The notes under the pieces were generated by a model. That model saw only the letters and a list, made by a program, of their open reading frames with translations, searched no databases and had not been told where the DNA came from. Both the position numbers and the translations under genes were made by a program. Below, piece after piece: positions 35,357 to 44,346 of a stretch of 64,000 nucleotides of DNA. Position 1 is the stretch's first letter, and each line of letters starts with the position of its first letter. This DNA comes from Bin80 sp964291275 (GTDB lineage: Bacteria; Bacteroidota; Rhodothermia; Rhodothermales; Bin80): NCBI GenBank assembly GCA_964291275.2, contig OZ219799.1:186001-250000 (forward strand), read 5' to 3'.

Positions 35357-36440
35357 ACGTGTTACACAGAGACTGTTGCTGCGCCCCGTGGACACGCTTT
35401 CCTTTCGGGATGCGCGCCCATTTGGCCCGGCTGAGCAGGCGGACTCAGGGCTACCCTCTCCGCAAACATTGGCAGGTGCGATTCGGACATTTCTGCTGAA
35501 AGCACACGGTGTTAACTTGAAACAATTCGGAGATCTTGTCAAGAGGTACGACTCCTTTGACGAAGCACTTAGCGAATATGGATATCCTATTAAAGGGTTA
35601 AGGGATATGAAGATTGGCGGGCCCTGGTTCAGTATGAACGAAGAATTGCTTGTGCCAATACCCTCCAACCTGAAAATCAGCAAGTCACGAAATGGAGCGT
35701 TGACGTCGCAGTCAATTTTTCGTCTGGATCCGATACGGACTTCACCGCCTGGATGGCAACCCCGGGAGCAGGGACTACGTCCGCTCTGGCACCATGGGCG
35801 GGAATCGCTTAAGTCTGCATCCGGGTACATTAAACCGGCGGGGTTGTGCATTTTTCTTGAGGGAGACATACCGAGCGATCAAGACCTTGTAAGCGAGGAG
35901 GAGTTATACGCAATTGATCGGCGAGTTGGCATCGCCATTGATGCTAAGCGGAAGACCGTGGACGAAGGCATGATCTACACCGCTGGTATGCTGGCCCTCA
36001 AACCCAACGTAGCCTTCTGCGTTGAGTTGACCGGTAACCGTGCTCTAATTGACCCTCTTTGTCAGCCAGGAGTGCTCATGAAGTTCGGCGGAGAAGGCAA
36101 GTATGTCGAAATTTCAGTCCACAATCACGAAGCGTCTTTCTGGCCTAGTGTGTCGCCTGGAATTGGTGATGGGCGCTTACTGCTTCTTACGACTCCAGCC
36201 TGGTTCGATGGCTGGAAGCCGCGTAATGTCACGTGCATTGCGGCATCCGTCTCACATCCAGAAGGTGTATCTGGATGGGACTTGGCACAGGGTGGCCCTA
36301 AGCCGAACAGGTTTATGGTTCCAGCCGGTACTGTCTATTTCTTGCCGAAGGACACGCACATCCCCCAGTCCTTGGTCGAACACCATGATGCGTTAGTAGG
36401 ATGGTGTCATTATCTAGAGGGTAATTGGAATTATGTCTGA
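35346..36440 (+). CDS. cmr3: Type III-B Cmr3 (Cas5-like RAMP)
   Basis: About 364 residues from ATG at 35346, inside the end of cmr2; GTG at 35337 is possible. The start TQRLLLRPVDTLSFRDARPF and the following GLPSPQTLAGAIRTFLL are the Cmr3 signature: a RAMP strand followed by the loop that grips the crRNA 5' tag. Near the end NRFMVPAGTVYFL matches the second RAMP half. It caps the crRNA tag next to Cas10. Confidence 0.93.
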   Translation: MADKRVTQRLLLRPVDTLSFRDARPFGPAEQADSGLPSPQTLAGAIRTFLLKAHGVNLKQFGDLVKRYDSFDEALSEYGYPIKGLRDMKIGGPWFSMNEELLVPIPSNLKISKSRNGALTSQSIFRLDPIRTSPPGWQPREQGLRPLWHHGRESLKSASGYIKPAGLCIFLEGDIPSDQDLVSEEELYAIDRRVGIAIDAKRKTVDEGMIYTAGMLALKPNVAFCVELTGNRALIDPLCQPGVLMKFGGEGKYVEISVHNHEASFWPSVSPGIGDGRLLLLTTPAWFDGWKPRNVTCIAASVSHPEGVSGWDLAQGGPKPNRFMVPAGTVYFLPKDTHIPQSLVEHHDALVGWCHYLEGNWNYV

Positions 36441-37317
36441 TCAAACAATCTTGTTTATTCACGCACTTACAGGGCTTCATCCTGGAGGTGGCACTGCGTT
36501 AGGTGTAATTGACCTGCCAATTCAGCGTGAGCGCCATACAAACTGGCCTATTATTCCTGGTTCTTCACTCAAGGGTGTGCTTCGTAATGCATTCAATCGC
36601 GAGACAGGAACGGACCCCGATGTCAGCCCTGAGGTACTGACCTTATTTGGTCCCCCAGCAGGATCGGCCGAAGACCATGCGGGTGCTTTGACACTTTCGG
36701 ACGCACGAATTCTCGCGTTCCCTGTACGATCTCTGTCAGGAGTATTTGCTTGGGTTACCTGTCCTGCCGTACTAGATCGGCTGTCGCGTGATTTAGCCAT
36801 CATACAAGGAGAACCGGTTCCAGAAACCCCGGAACTGGATCGAAATAACGCCTATTGCGTGCCCGAAAGTCCGCTGGTTTCGGACGGTAAAATGATCTTG
36901 GAAGAGTTCGAGTTTTCGGTCAAGGACAGCGGCTGTGCTTTGGCCGAGTGGATCGCGTCACAGGTGACCTCAGATGAACCGACAAAAAAGCGCCTTAGGA
37001 GTCACTTGGCTGTGCTGAACGACGATGACTTTACGCACTTTGTCAGCACAGCTACCGAGGTGGTAGCCCGTATCGGACTTGACTATAGGCTCAAGACCGC
37101 TCGGAACTCAGCTCTATTCTATGAAGAGTACTTACCTCCCGAGACACTCCTTTACTCCCTTGTGATTTGTCAGGGTAGTTATCGGGATGATTATCGGGCA
37201 AACGGCAGGGAGTTGCTAGAAAAGCTTCAAAGCATACTTCTTCCTTATGTGCAGATTGGTGGCGGCGAAACCGTCGGCAAAGGGATCTGTGCCATTCGCT
37301 TTACAAATCCGTCTTAA
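36433..37317 (+). CDS. cmr4: Type III-B Cmr4 (Cas7 backbone RNase)
   Basis: 294 residues. HPGGGTALGVIDLPIQRERH contains the conserved Asp (residue 27) that cuts target RNA at 6-base intervals; then WPIIPGSSLKGVLRNAF, the Cas7 motif, and the C-terminal glycine loop IGGGETVGKGICAIRF. Several copies should form the backbone along the crRNA. Overlaps cmr3 by 8 bases; 15 bases separate it from the fusion gene. Confidence 0.95.
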   Translation: MSDQTILFIHALTGLHPGGGTALGVIDLPIQRERHTNWPIIPGSSLKGVLRNAFNRETGTDPDVSPEVLTLFGPPAGSAEDHAGALTLSDARILAFPVRSLSGVFAWVTCPAVLDRLSRDLAIIQGEPVPETPELDRNNAYCVPESPLVSDGKMILEEFEFSVKDSGCALAEWIASQVTSDEPTKKRLRSHLAVLNDDDFTHFVSTATEVVARIGLDYRLKTARNSALFYEEYLPPETLLYSLVICQGSYRDDYRANGRELLEKLQSILLPYVQIGGGETVGKGICAIRFTNPS

Positions 37318-37332
37318 GGCACTGGCAGCTTC

Positions 37333-40080
37333 ATGAGCAAACACATTACACTGGATCAGCTTCGGGCAAAGGACGCGTGGGATGCAGTTAAAAGAGTTCT
37401 CAAAGTAGGAGGCAATGTGTCGCAGGAATATAGCAGGGAAGTTAAACGCCTACCTATCAGGATCCAGACGGCAGGCCTTGGACAGGCATTAGGCTTCCTG
37501 TATGCGAAGTCAGACAAAAGAAGCATTGACGCTAAGAATCTACTTTTGGAAGATCTGGCCAAATGGTTGCTTGACGAGCGTGAGTTAGCCAATCGACCGG
37601 ACAGTGCCTCTGATCGCAGCGCGATTCTCTGCGCGATCGTTGATGGCGACGCAGAATTTTTGCGCCGGGCCACCGGGGAAGCACTAATGTATTTGCAGTG
37701 GCTTGGCCGATTTACGGAGGCTGAAATAAAACAGACTAACGACATGGCCGGGCAAAACCTTGCAGGTCCATTTCTTCCCGAGACTACTCAAAGACTGGTG
37801 CGGTTAGACGGTGATAATCCACGCTTTCCTCTTGAACAACGCCAGTTGGGTCTTCACTTGGACAAGTTTACGAGAATTTCCGAAGGAAATGAAGAAGCGA
37901 AGAAAGAAGCTTTGGATGATGTCGTACAGATCGAGGGAAGCAATGAACTCCTAAAAAACCTTTTGGCAAGACGTACAACTGTGCTTGAAGAAATGGAGGC
38001 CTGTCGCGTGGAAATGACAACGGCCGGACCACTTGCCCTCCACATTTCTCGTGCAGGAGCCTGGGAGAATGCTGGTATTTGTCTCCATCCGGTTTACGGT
38101 TTCGCATACATACCCGGAAGCGGCATAAAGGGACTTGTGCGTAGCTGGGCTGAGACTGTATGGGCACAAGATCAAGAAAACAAGGAGACGACCTGGAACA
38201 GGATTGACGATCTCTTTGGCTACAGCACAAATTCTGAATCCCACAAATTTGCATCCTCCAAGAGAGACACGCCCGGTTGGCGTCCTGATGGCGTCAATCC
38301 GAAGCACCCTACCTCGACAGGTAGGCTGGTATTTCATGATGCATGGCCAAAGGTGTGGCCACGTCTGGAAGTGGATATCGCTAACAACCATCACACCGAG
38401 TACTATAAAGGTGATGATGGACCCGGTGACTGGGAGGATCCTGTACTGGTTTATTTTCTGTGTGTTCGATCGAATACACCTTTTGAATTTGCCATATCCG
38501 ACCGTAAGCCTTGCGGGGATGACGCGATTGAGCTCGCTTCCTCATGGCTTTTAGATGCTCTGCGGACCAGTGGGGCTGGGGCTAAGGCTGCTGCGGGGTA
38601 TGGCCGTTTCCTTTCGGCCAGTTCGCCAAAACTAAGTGTGCAAACTGTTCTGCGGAGCCGAGAACACGAATTGGAGCTTGTATCGCCGGCATTTTTGGCT
38701 GGTGCTAATCAAAAACAAGAGGATTGCGATTTGCGTGGGGCAACGCTACGCGGTCTGCTTAGATGGTGGTGGCGAGCGATGTATGCCGGCAAGATTGATC
38801 TTAAAGCGTTGCGGATGCTTGAAACGGCGATCTGGGGAGGAGTCAAAAGCAGAAGCCCAGTACACTCGCCAATCAAGAACCCCAAGAAGAAAGACGAAAG
38901 CGGAAGCCCGGTGCACATTGCAGTACGCCGTATGCCCGGCGACGAGCCACGTCAGTACACCGAATCGAAAGATTTTCTTCGAAACACAACAACATTGGGG
39001 CTTAACTACACTACTTATGGCATGGCCGAAAGCAAAGAGAATAGGTGGTACAGGCCCGAAAAGACCCGCTGGCAAATCGTATTCACAGCGCGGGACGCTT
39101 GGATTCACAGAGAAGCAAAGCCCGACATAAAACTGACGGCGAATGAAGTAGAACGGCAGGCTTCGACAGCATTATGGCTGTTATGTAGATACGGCGGTGT
39201 TGGGGCAAAATCAAGGAAAGGATTTGGTTCATTGGCGGACATCTCGCTTCCAGGAATTGAGTCATGGGAAGATTGCAGCAGGCTCGCAGAAGCCCTTGCA
39301 ACGAAGTGCGGAATCCAGACTGCCAGACAAAAGCCCTACGGACCTTCACTGGATACAGCCTTGTTTGTAGAAGACCTATCCACCGAGTGGTATGATCCTC
39401 GGTTGGCCTGTAATATGATTGGCGAAGCTTTGAAAGCTGCGGTTAAGTCCCTAAGCAGGCGTGACCGTCCTGCGTTGGGGATGCCTCGTGAGCGTGCGGA
39501 TCGAGAAAGATTCCGCCAGGAACGTCATGCATCGCCCGTTGTTTGGAGTCTCAGCCGTCGTTCAGACGGGAAGTTGTCTGTACGTCTTCTGGCTTTCCCA
39601 TCTCCGAAACTTCCCAATGCAGATGAGAGCAAAGTGATTCTGGGTGATTTTGTCAAGCAGGTCAAAATCGAAGTTTTCAATCGAAGCAGGAAATCCGCCG
39701 CAGGATCACGGAAGATATCGCCCGAAAAAAAGCATGTCAAAACCGATTCTTCCAATCGAAACAGGAAGCCTGAACCAACACTTAATCTGGGCGGTCCTCT
39801 CGCTTGTGGCGAAGTAGTTGAAGCCGAAATACTGCGCGAGACCACCAAAAAAGGGAAACTGAAAGCCAAGCATCTCGAAAGCGGTTGGATCGGCCACATA
39901 ATTGACACTACGTCTGAAGACGTAAAGCCCGGCCAAATAGTAAAGCTTTACGTTCAAGCGATTCATGAAAACACTGAAGGTGTCACATTCAAATGGATGG
40001 CTCCGAAAAAACCCAAGTCTGATAAATCACGGCCAAGTAAATCCAAGCATCCTCGTGGCAGCAGGAGGCGACACAGATGA
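37333..40080 (+). CDS. Cmr5-Cmr6-Cmr1 fusion protein with C-terminal basic/OB-like tail
   Basis: A single intact frame of 915 residues where three genes are expected. Residues about 1-140 match Cmr5 (Cas11 small subunit): RAKDAWDAVKRVL, then LPIRIQTAGLGQALGFLYA. Residues about 165-435 match Cmr6: LGLHLDKFTRISEGNEEAK, ICLHPVYGFAYIPGSGIKG and the loop AGAKAAAGYGRFL. Residues about 440-780 match Cmr1: LVSPAFLAGANQ, DLRGATLRGLLRWWWRAMY, then CRYGGVGAKSRKGFGSL. Residues 790-915 are a Lys/Arg-rich linker plus a domain GEVVEAEILRETTKKGK, WIGHIIDT, VKPGQIVKLYVQ that looks like a small beta-barrel (OB/S1-like) nucleic-acid binder, and a very basic end. No separate cmr1, cmr5 or cmr6 exists in the window. 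Operon position is between cmr4 and the CARF gene (ATGA overlap). Confidence 0.88.
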   Translation: MSKHITLDQLRAKDAWDAVKRVLKVGGNVSQEYSREVKRLPIRIQTAGLGQALGFLYAKSDKRSIDAKNLLLEDLAKWLLDERELANRPDSASDRSAILCAIVDGDAEFLRRATGEALMYLQWLGRFTEAEIKQTNDMAGQNLAGPFLPETTQRLVRLDGDNPRFPLEQRQLGLHLDKFTRISEGNEEAKKEALDDVVQIEGSNELLKNLLARRTTVLEEMEACRVEMTTAGPLALHISRAGAWENAGICLHPVYGFAYIPGSGIKGLVRSWAETVWAQDQENKETTWNRIDDLFGYSTNSESHKFASSKRDTPGWRPDGVNPKHPTSTGRLVFHDAWPKVWPRLEVDIANNHHTEYYKGDDGPGDWEDPVLVYFLCVRSNTPFEFAISDRKPCGDDAIELASSWLLDALRTSGAGAKAAAGYGRFLSASSPKLSVQTVLRSREHELELVSPAFLAGANQKQEDCDLRGATLRGLLRWWWRAMYAGKIDLKALRMLETAIWGGVKSRSPVHSPIKNPKKKDESGSPVHIAVRRMPGDEPRQYTESKDFLRNTTTLGLNYTTYGMAESKENRWYRPEKTRWQIVFTARDAWIHREAKPDIKLTANEVERQASTALWLLCRYGGVGAKSRKGFGSLADISLPGIESWEDCSRLAEALATKCGIQTARQKPYGPSLDTALFVEDLSTEWYDPRLACNMIGEALKAAVKSLSRRDRPALGMPRERADRERFRQERHASPVVWSLSRRSDGKLSVRLLAFPSPKLPNADESKVILGDFVKQVKIEVFNRSRKSAAGSRKISPEKKHVKTDSSNRNRKPEPTLNLGGPLACGEVVEAEILRETTKKGKLKAKHLESGWIGHIIDTTSEDVKPGQIVKLYVQAIHENTEGVTFKWMAPKKPKSDKSRPSKSKHPRGSRRRHR

Positions 40081-41264
40081 ACATGTCAAACGCGGAGTGT
40101 AAGGTCCTTGTACTTACGGTTGGAACAGGCCATACAGATAATCTAGAGGACACGCTATATGTGCCGCTGGCGAAAAGTATAGACACCGGCAGCTGGGATC
40201 GTATTGTCCTGTTACCATCTCAGCGCACTGTGGAACAGGCAAATGAAGTGCAGCGCCGAATTACCAAGTTATCCGCCGAAGTTCGCCCAATCCCTGGCGC
40301 GGGAAGTGAAAACGATGCTGATGCCAGTTTCGCTCATTTCGATATGATTCTTGGCGAAATCATTGAATCAGATGGTGTGGCCCCAGAAGCCATCACGCTC
40401 GACTTCACGCGTGGTACAAAAGCTATGAGTGCTGCGCTTGTACTGGCTGGGGTCGCAAGAAGCATTCCGGTGTTGCGGTATATCGAAGGTAAGCGCGGAA
40501 AACGGGGCAGCGTCGTTGCAGGCACTGAAGTCATCAAGGAGGTTCATACAGAAGTGGCCAGTGCGCGCCAACAGGTCAACTTGGCCGAACGGCTGTTGCT
40601 TCGGGGTGACTTTGAAGCCATCTGCACCATGCACATGGAAACGTCGTTGGTCTTAGAAAAATTGCCGGAACAGTTGCGTGGTAAGCTGAATGCTTATGCG
40701 CATGTGGCCGCTATTTATGCCGCGTGGGATCGGTTTGACTATTGTCGCGCATGCGAGCTGCTTGGGCATCACCGTGAGACTGTTTCCGCAGCCGGACAAT
40801 TCAAACCGACACCAGATATGGAACAATGGATGGGCCGTCTTGCCGCGCATCCAGACCGAGATAGACATGAGGAGATGGCTGCCTATCTGAGGTACTTGGC
40901 GTGTGACTTATTAGCCAATGCCGAGCGCAGGTATCGAGATGGACTTTTTGAGGATGCTGGTCTTCGCTGGTATCGCCTTCTGGAGTTGATCGGGCAAGCT
41001 CGACTATTTGATCACGGATACGATAGCGGACGACTACCCGAGAATGATCCAAAGGTAAAAGGGTTTAATGATAAACTCAGAAAAGGGAATTCATCGCCAC
41101 TTGCATCTAGCCGTAAAATAGAGGGTATACTTCAAGCCTCTCGGCTTCAGACTGCAAGATTCTTGAAGTACTTGGAGCTAATTGCAAAACCCATTTTGCT
41201 GCAACTGGTGAACCGGCCAATTCGGGACATAAATGGGTCTGATTTTCTTGGAATACGTGAATGA
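40077..41264 (+). CDS. CARF-domain CRISPR effector (TIGR02710-like), missing its RNase motif
   Basis: 395 residues from an ATG overlapping the fusion stop (ATGA). The N-terminal CARF domain reads KVLVLTVGTGHTDNL (ligand loop), ITLDFTRGTKAMSAALVLAG (second loop) and then a strand with VLRYIEGKRG. From residue 275 a helical region begins LLANAERRYRDGLFEDAG and RWYRLLELIGQARLF, which in TIGR02710/Csm6-like proteins opens the HEPN RNase domain. The RNxxxxH motif expected near the C-terminus is absent. After residue 385 a better frame continues at 41233-41325 (EYVNDWPVFTAFFEAVGDWP), so a frameshift is likely. The IS at about 41320 follows. It would normally bind cyclic oligoadenylate made by Cmr2. 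Confidence 0.82.
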   Translation: MNMSNAECKVLVLTVGTGHTDNLEDTLYVPLAKSIDTGSWDRIVLLPSQRTVEQANEVQRRITKLSAEVRPIPGAGSENDADASFAHFDMILGEIIESDGVAPEAITLDFTRGTKAMSAALVLAGVARSIPVLRYIEGKRGKRGSVVAGTEVIKEVHTEVASARQQVNLAERLLLRGDFEAICTMHMETSLVLEKLPEQLRGKLNAYAHVAAIYAAWDRFDYCRACELLGHHRETVSAAGQFKPTPDMEQWMGRLAAHPDRDRHEEMAAYLRYLACDLLANAERRYRDGLFEDAGLRWYRLLELIGQARLFDHGYDSGRLPENDPKVKGFNDKLRKGNSSPLASSRKIEGILQASRLQTARFLKYLELIAKPILLQLVNRPIRDINGSDFLGIRE

Positions 41265-41319
41265 TTGGCCTGTGTTCACCGCTTTCTTCGAAGCTGTGGG
41301 TGATTGGCCTTCAACGAGG

Positions 41320-42605
41320 TGTTAACTTGGAGAATTTTGTCCACGATCCGTGCGGACTCTACGCATCGATCCCACGGCTTCTGTATTCCAGAACCCCCCA
41401 ATTCTGTACGCGACCACTCGACGATCCGGTTTAGTGGACCATCCGCAGCAGTTGATCCACCGTGAGCACAACAATTCCAAACATCAGGTGACACATCACT
41501 TTGCTGTGCCCACGCACCCGTACATGGCGTCCACCAAACTCATCTTTGAGTCGTCCAAAGACCCGCTCCACGGTCGAACGTTCCTTGTAGCGCGCCCGCT
41601 CAGGTGGAATAAACCCGGCACTGCGCTGTGCCTTCTGCTCACGACGGTGCGCCGCCTTTCGATTACGCGGATTCGTGTCAATGATCGGCACATGTCCCGC
41701 TGCCGTACTGTGTGCGTGAATCTCCTTCGCGTCATACGCACTATCCATGAGATCATAGCAGTTGTCCACCCGCTCACCCGTCATGGTCGCCAATGGAATG
41801 GCCGCTTGGCTATCGTGCAGGGACGCGGAAGATAGCATACAGCTGATCGGAATCCCGCCGTCTGCTGCATCTATATGTAGCTTATATCCCGTCCAGGATT
41901 GCGTATGCCCTTTCGCATTTCGCTTGCTCCCCACCGTGCACGCCTTGGGCAAATCCGCCAACATCTCCGCTTTGTTCATGGTACGCTGGCGCTCCAAACG
42001 CGTGGGGACCTTTGGACGTTCCTCCCCCTTCCGTGGACGCCCACGCTTGCGTTTCACCGGTTCCGGCGCCTTTTTCTTCGGCACCGGCTTCTCTCTTGCC
42101 TCAATCGCCGTCGAATCCCGCGAAATATGGCCCACCAACGAATCCGCGTAGCTCTCCTGAATCAAGACTTCGTGGATCCGTGTCGGTAACTCGGACTCCG
42201 CAAACTCCTTGAACGCACGGGAAAATGTGGACGCACTGGGCACATCCCGCTGCCGCGACCAACCACACATCGACCGAAGCAATGGGTCCGAAAGTAGGCG
42301 CTCTCGCAATCCGGCAGTCGTCGGAATATTCAAGACCATCTTGGCCAGAAACGACCGTGCAAGCGAAACCCGAGATGCCAGCGGGCGCCCCGGCGTGCGG
42401 AACGAGGTGCGGGGCAGAAAATCCTCCACACACACCATCTCGAATACCAACAACAACTTCTGGTACCGTTTGGGCAACGAACCAAATTCCTCCTCCACCC
42501 AAGGAAACAATTCCCGTTGGCAGGCAATATAAAAACCTCGTATTTTCTTCCTAAGGGACATGGGAGACTCCGGTTTTCGTGGAAAATTGTCGACACTAAT
42601 TGATA
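41320..42605 (-). mobile_element. IS element inside the CARF-effector gene region (ends approximate)
   Basis: One transposase gene with related inward-facing end sequences: AATTTTGTCCACGATCC at about 41332 on the left and AATTTTCCACGAAAACC read inward from about 42588 on the right. I could not find clean terminal repeats or a target duplication, so the coordinates are estimates. It separates the CARF ORF from the HEPN-like ORF. Confidence 0.6.
41431..42561 (-). CDS. IS4/IS5-superfamily DDE transposase
   Basis: 376 residues. The N-terminal DUF772-like region (RVSLARSFLAKMVLNIPTTA, MCGWSRQRDVPSASTFSRAF) is followed by the DDE core: HISRDSTAIEAREKP (first Asp), a basic insertion with RKRGRPRKGEERPK, CYDLMDSAYDAKEI (second Asp) and ERSTVERVFGRLKDEFG (Glu). 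The frame is full and without stops, so the element could still be active. Confidence 0.85.
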   Translation of the reverse strand: MSLRKKIRGFYIACQRELFPWVEEEFGSLPKRYQKLLLVFEMVCVEDFLPRTSFRTPGRPLASRVSLARSFLAKMVLNIPTTAGLRERLLSDPLLRSMCGWSRQRDVPSASTFSRAFKEFAESELPTRIHEVLIQESYADSLVGHISRDSTAIEAREKPVPKKKAPEPVKRKRGRPRKGEERPKVPTRLERQRTMNKAEMLADLPKACTVGSKRNAKGHTQSWTGYKLHIDAADGGIPISCMLSSASLHDSQAAIPLATMTGERVDNCYDLMDSAYDAKEIHAHSTAAGHVPIIDTNPRNRKAAHRREQKAQRSAGFIPPERARYKERSTVERVFGRLKDEFGGRHVRVRGHSKVMCHLMFGIVVLTVDQLLRMVH

Positions 42606-42683
42606 CGAAATCCGGGGGACTCCGGTCCCTTTTTTAGCCCTATCGAGGGATGTTTCTATGCTCGGGGCGGATACAAATCCCAA

Positions 42684-43015
42684 TCAAAATCGCCTCCTCT
42701 ACCCAGAGACACCAACCAGAAACCGTGACCTCAAAATTCCAAAAAATCCCCCGATTTGAGAGTTTTGCAACTGGCTCCTTGGGTAATCCTTTAGCTAAGA
42801 GACTTCTGAAAGAGAACAATGAGGATTACGTGAACGCCCGAAATGACGGCCTCTTGGTACATGGCTTTAACGCCCATGCCTCTCAGCTGACACAGGAGCA
42901 TATTCATTCGGTTATTGAAAAACTTGAGCAACTACTGTACGCGGACAAGCATGAAGCCCGTGAATGGCTGATGGTGGCTCGTTCACTGGATTTTCGCAAC
43001 CTCACTGAAACCTAG
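42684..43015 (+). pseudogene. HEPN-like fragment with RNxxxxH motif (detached end of the CARF effector)
   Basis: The frame is open from 42650 and clearly protein-like from about 42735 (IPRFESFATGSLGNP). The motif ARNDGLLVHGF has the R-N-x4-H of HEPN ribonucleases and closely resembles the RNxSILAHGF seen at the end of TIGR02710-type CARF proteins. Helical sequence follows to the stop (HSVIEKLEQLLYADKHEARE). No start codon with a ribosome site is evident at the protein-like part. It is on the same strand as the CARF gene, 1.4 kb downstream, with the IS between. I read it as the 3' end of that gene; a separate small HEPN protein is the alternative. Confidence 0.65.
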
Positions 43016-43297
43016 TTTATGCCCAGCTGCCTGCACAACAGCCAACAATCAAGAATTTCTAGCGATGCGTAATTTGTACAGACTGCCTCGGGGAGCAATG
43101 GTCGTGAGGCCGCCAGTATGGTGCCGCGGTATCAATTGAAACAGTTGTAATCTTGCGACAATGACGCTTACCCGCGACGGACTCGCTAATGCCCCTGGAT
43201 TCGAGACTCCTCGCATTCGTATTTATCGCTGTGAATCCAGAAGAACCCGCCAGTGTAGTGGCATTTGGTTGAACGGGTTCGGAGATGCCTAAGTAAC
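43016..43297. other. Intergenic region upstream of cas1
   Basis: About 280 bases without a convincing gene. The cas1-cas2 promoter should be here because the IS isolates this pair from the cmr operon promoter. ATTGAAAC at 43135-43142 resembles a common crRNA tag but is not part of a repeat. Confidence 0.4.
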
Positions 43298-44344
43298 ATG
43301 CCCACACTGTATATCACAGAGCCCGGTGCCACGGTTCGATTCTCTACGGGGTCAATCAAGGTGACGGTTTCAAAGGACCCGGATGGCCACGGTCCGCTAC
43401 CAACACAAACCAGACAGCTCATTGAAGTCGAGCCACATCGCATCGAACTGATCGCCCTTGTCGGCCGTATTCACATCACAAGTCACGCTACACGCTTTTG
43501 TCTTGAAAATAGAATTCCAGTTGCTTGGTTCAAGCGAAATGGGGATTTCTTGGGTCGATTGGTACCAGAACTTTCCCGCACCGCAGATCTTAGGCTACTT
43601 CAATATTCAGCGGCTGTCAGAGCTGAAAGTGCGCTTCTGCTAGCAAAGGAATTTGTTGCTGGAAAGATTCACAACTCCGTGTCCATCCTGTCAGCAATAC
43701 GGTCAAACCGCGCAAATCATCCATATCTGGGATCCGCTATCGGCCAACTAACCCGTCTTCAGACGCAGATCTTGAACGCGACAGATATCGAAGCCTTGCT
43801 GGGCTACGAAGGTACCGGGGCCCGCACATACTTCCGGGGTTTAACAGCGGGATTCGATGGTGGCTTATCTTTCAAAGGCCGTGCCCGAAGACCACCTCCA
43901 GATCCGGTTAACGCATTATTGTCTTTCGGATACGTCATTCTCGCAAATACACTGGCCAGTACGGTGGAGGCCCAAAACATGGATCCGTATGTCGGATTCT
44001 TGCACCAGCGCCGATCAGGTCGACCAAGTCTGGCTTTAGATCTGTTGGAGGAGCTTCGGGCAGCAGTCGTGGACAGATTTGTACTTCGTATGTGTAACCG
44101 TCGGCAGTTGCGTCTGGAACATTTTGAGGACGACATCAAACGTGGTGGTATCAGACTTACCCGCGGTGGCTTGCGTACATTTTTCCGAGAGTGGGAAGCG
44201 TTTATGGACAAGCCGCTGCCGGGGCTCAAGAGTGAGGAACCTCTTGAATCCCTTGTTCGGCACCAAGTCAACCGTTTAGCCGCCCACTTGCGAGGCCGAT
44301 GCCAATACAAATCCATTCGACTTGGCGAAGTCTACGCTACCTGA
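43298..44344 (+). CDS. cas1: CRISPR adaptation integrase Cas1
   Basis: 348 residues from ATG at 43298 (MPTLYITEPGATVRF); the frame is open 33 bases further up. The N-terminal beta domain has LIALVGRIHITSHATRFCL and RIPVAWFKRNGDFLGRL. The helical catalytic domain contains PVNALLSFGYVILANTL, STVEAQNMDPYVGFLHQ with the Glu and His, and LDLLEELRAAVVDRF with the acidic residue of the metal site. It cuts and joins new spacers with Cas2, which follows 2 bases later. Confidence 0.96.
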   Translation: MPTLYITEPGATVRFSTGSIKVTVSKDPDGHGPLPTQTRQLIEVEPHRIELIALVGRIHITSHATRFCLENRIPVAWFKRNGDFLGRLVPELSRTADLRLLQYSAAVRAESALLLAKEFVAGKIHNSVSILSAIRSNRANHPYLGSAIGQLTRLQTQILNATDIEALLGYEGTGARTYFRGLTAGFDGGLSFKGRARRPPPDPVNALLSFGYVILANTLASTVEAQNMDPYVGFLHQRRSGRPSLALDLLEELRAAVVDRFVLRMCNRRQLRLEHFEDDIKRGGIRLTRGGLRTFFREWEAFMDKPLPGLKSEEPLESLVRHQVNRLAAHLRGRCQYKSIRLGEVYAT

Positions 44345-44346
44345 CT

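Noticed and set aside
37333..40080. Idea that the fusion is a type III-E Cas7-11
   Set aside because: A complete Cas10, Cmr3 and Cmr4 are encoded beside it, and the segments match Cmr5, Cmr6 and Cmr1 rather than a chain of Cas7-Cas11-Cas7-Cas7.
43135..43142. ATTGAAAC upstream of cas1 as a CRISPR repeat remnant
   Set aside because: Only 8 bases, no hairpin before it and no further similarity to the repeat.
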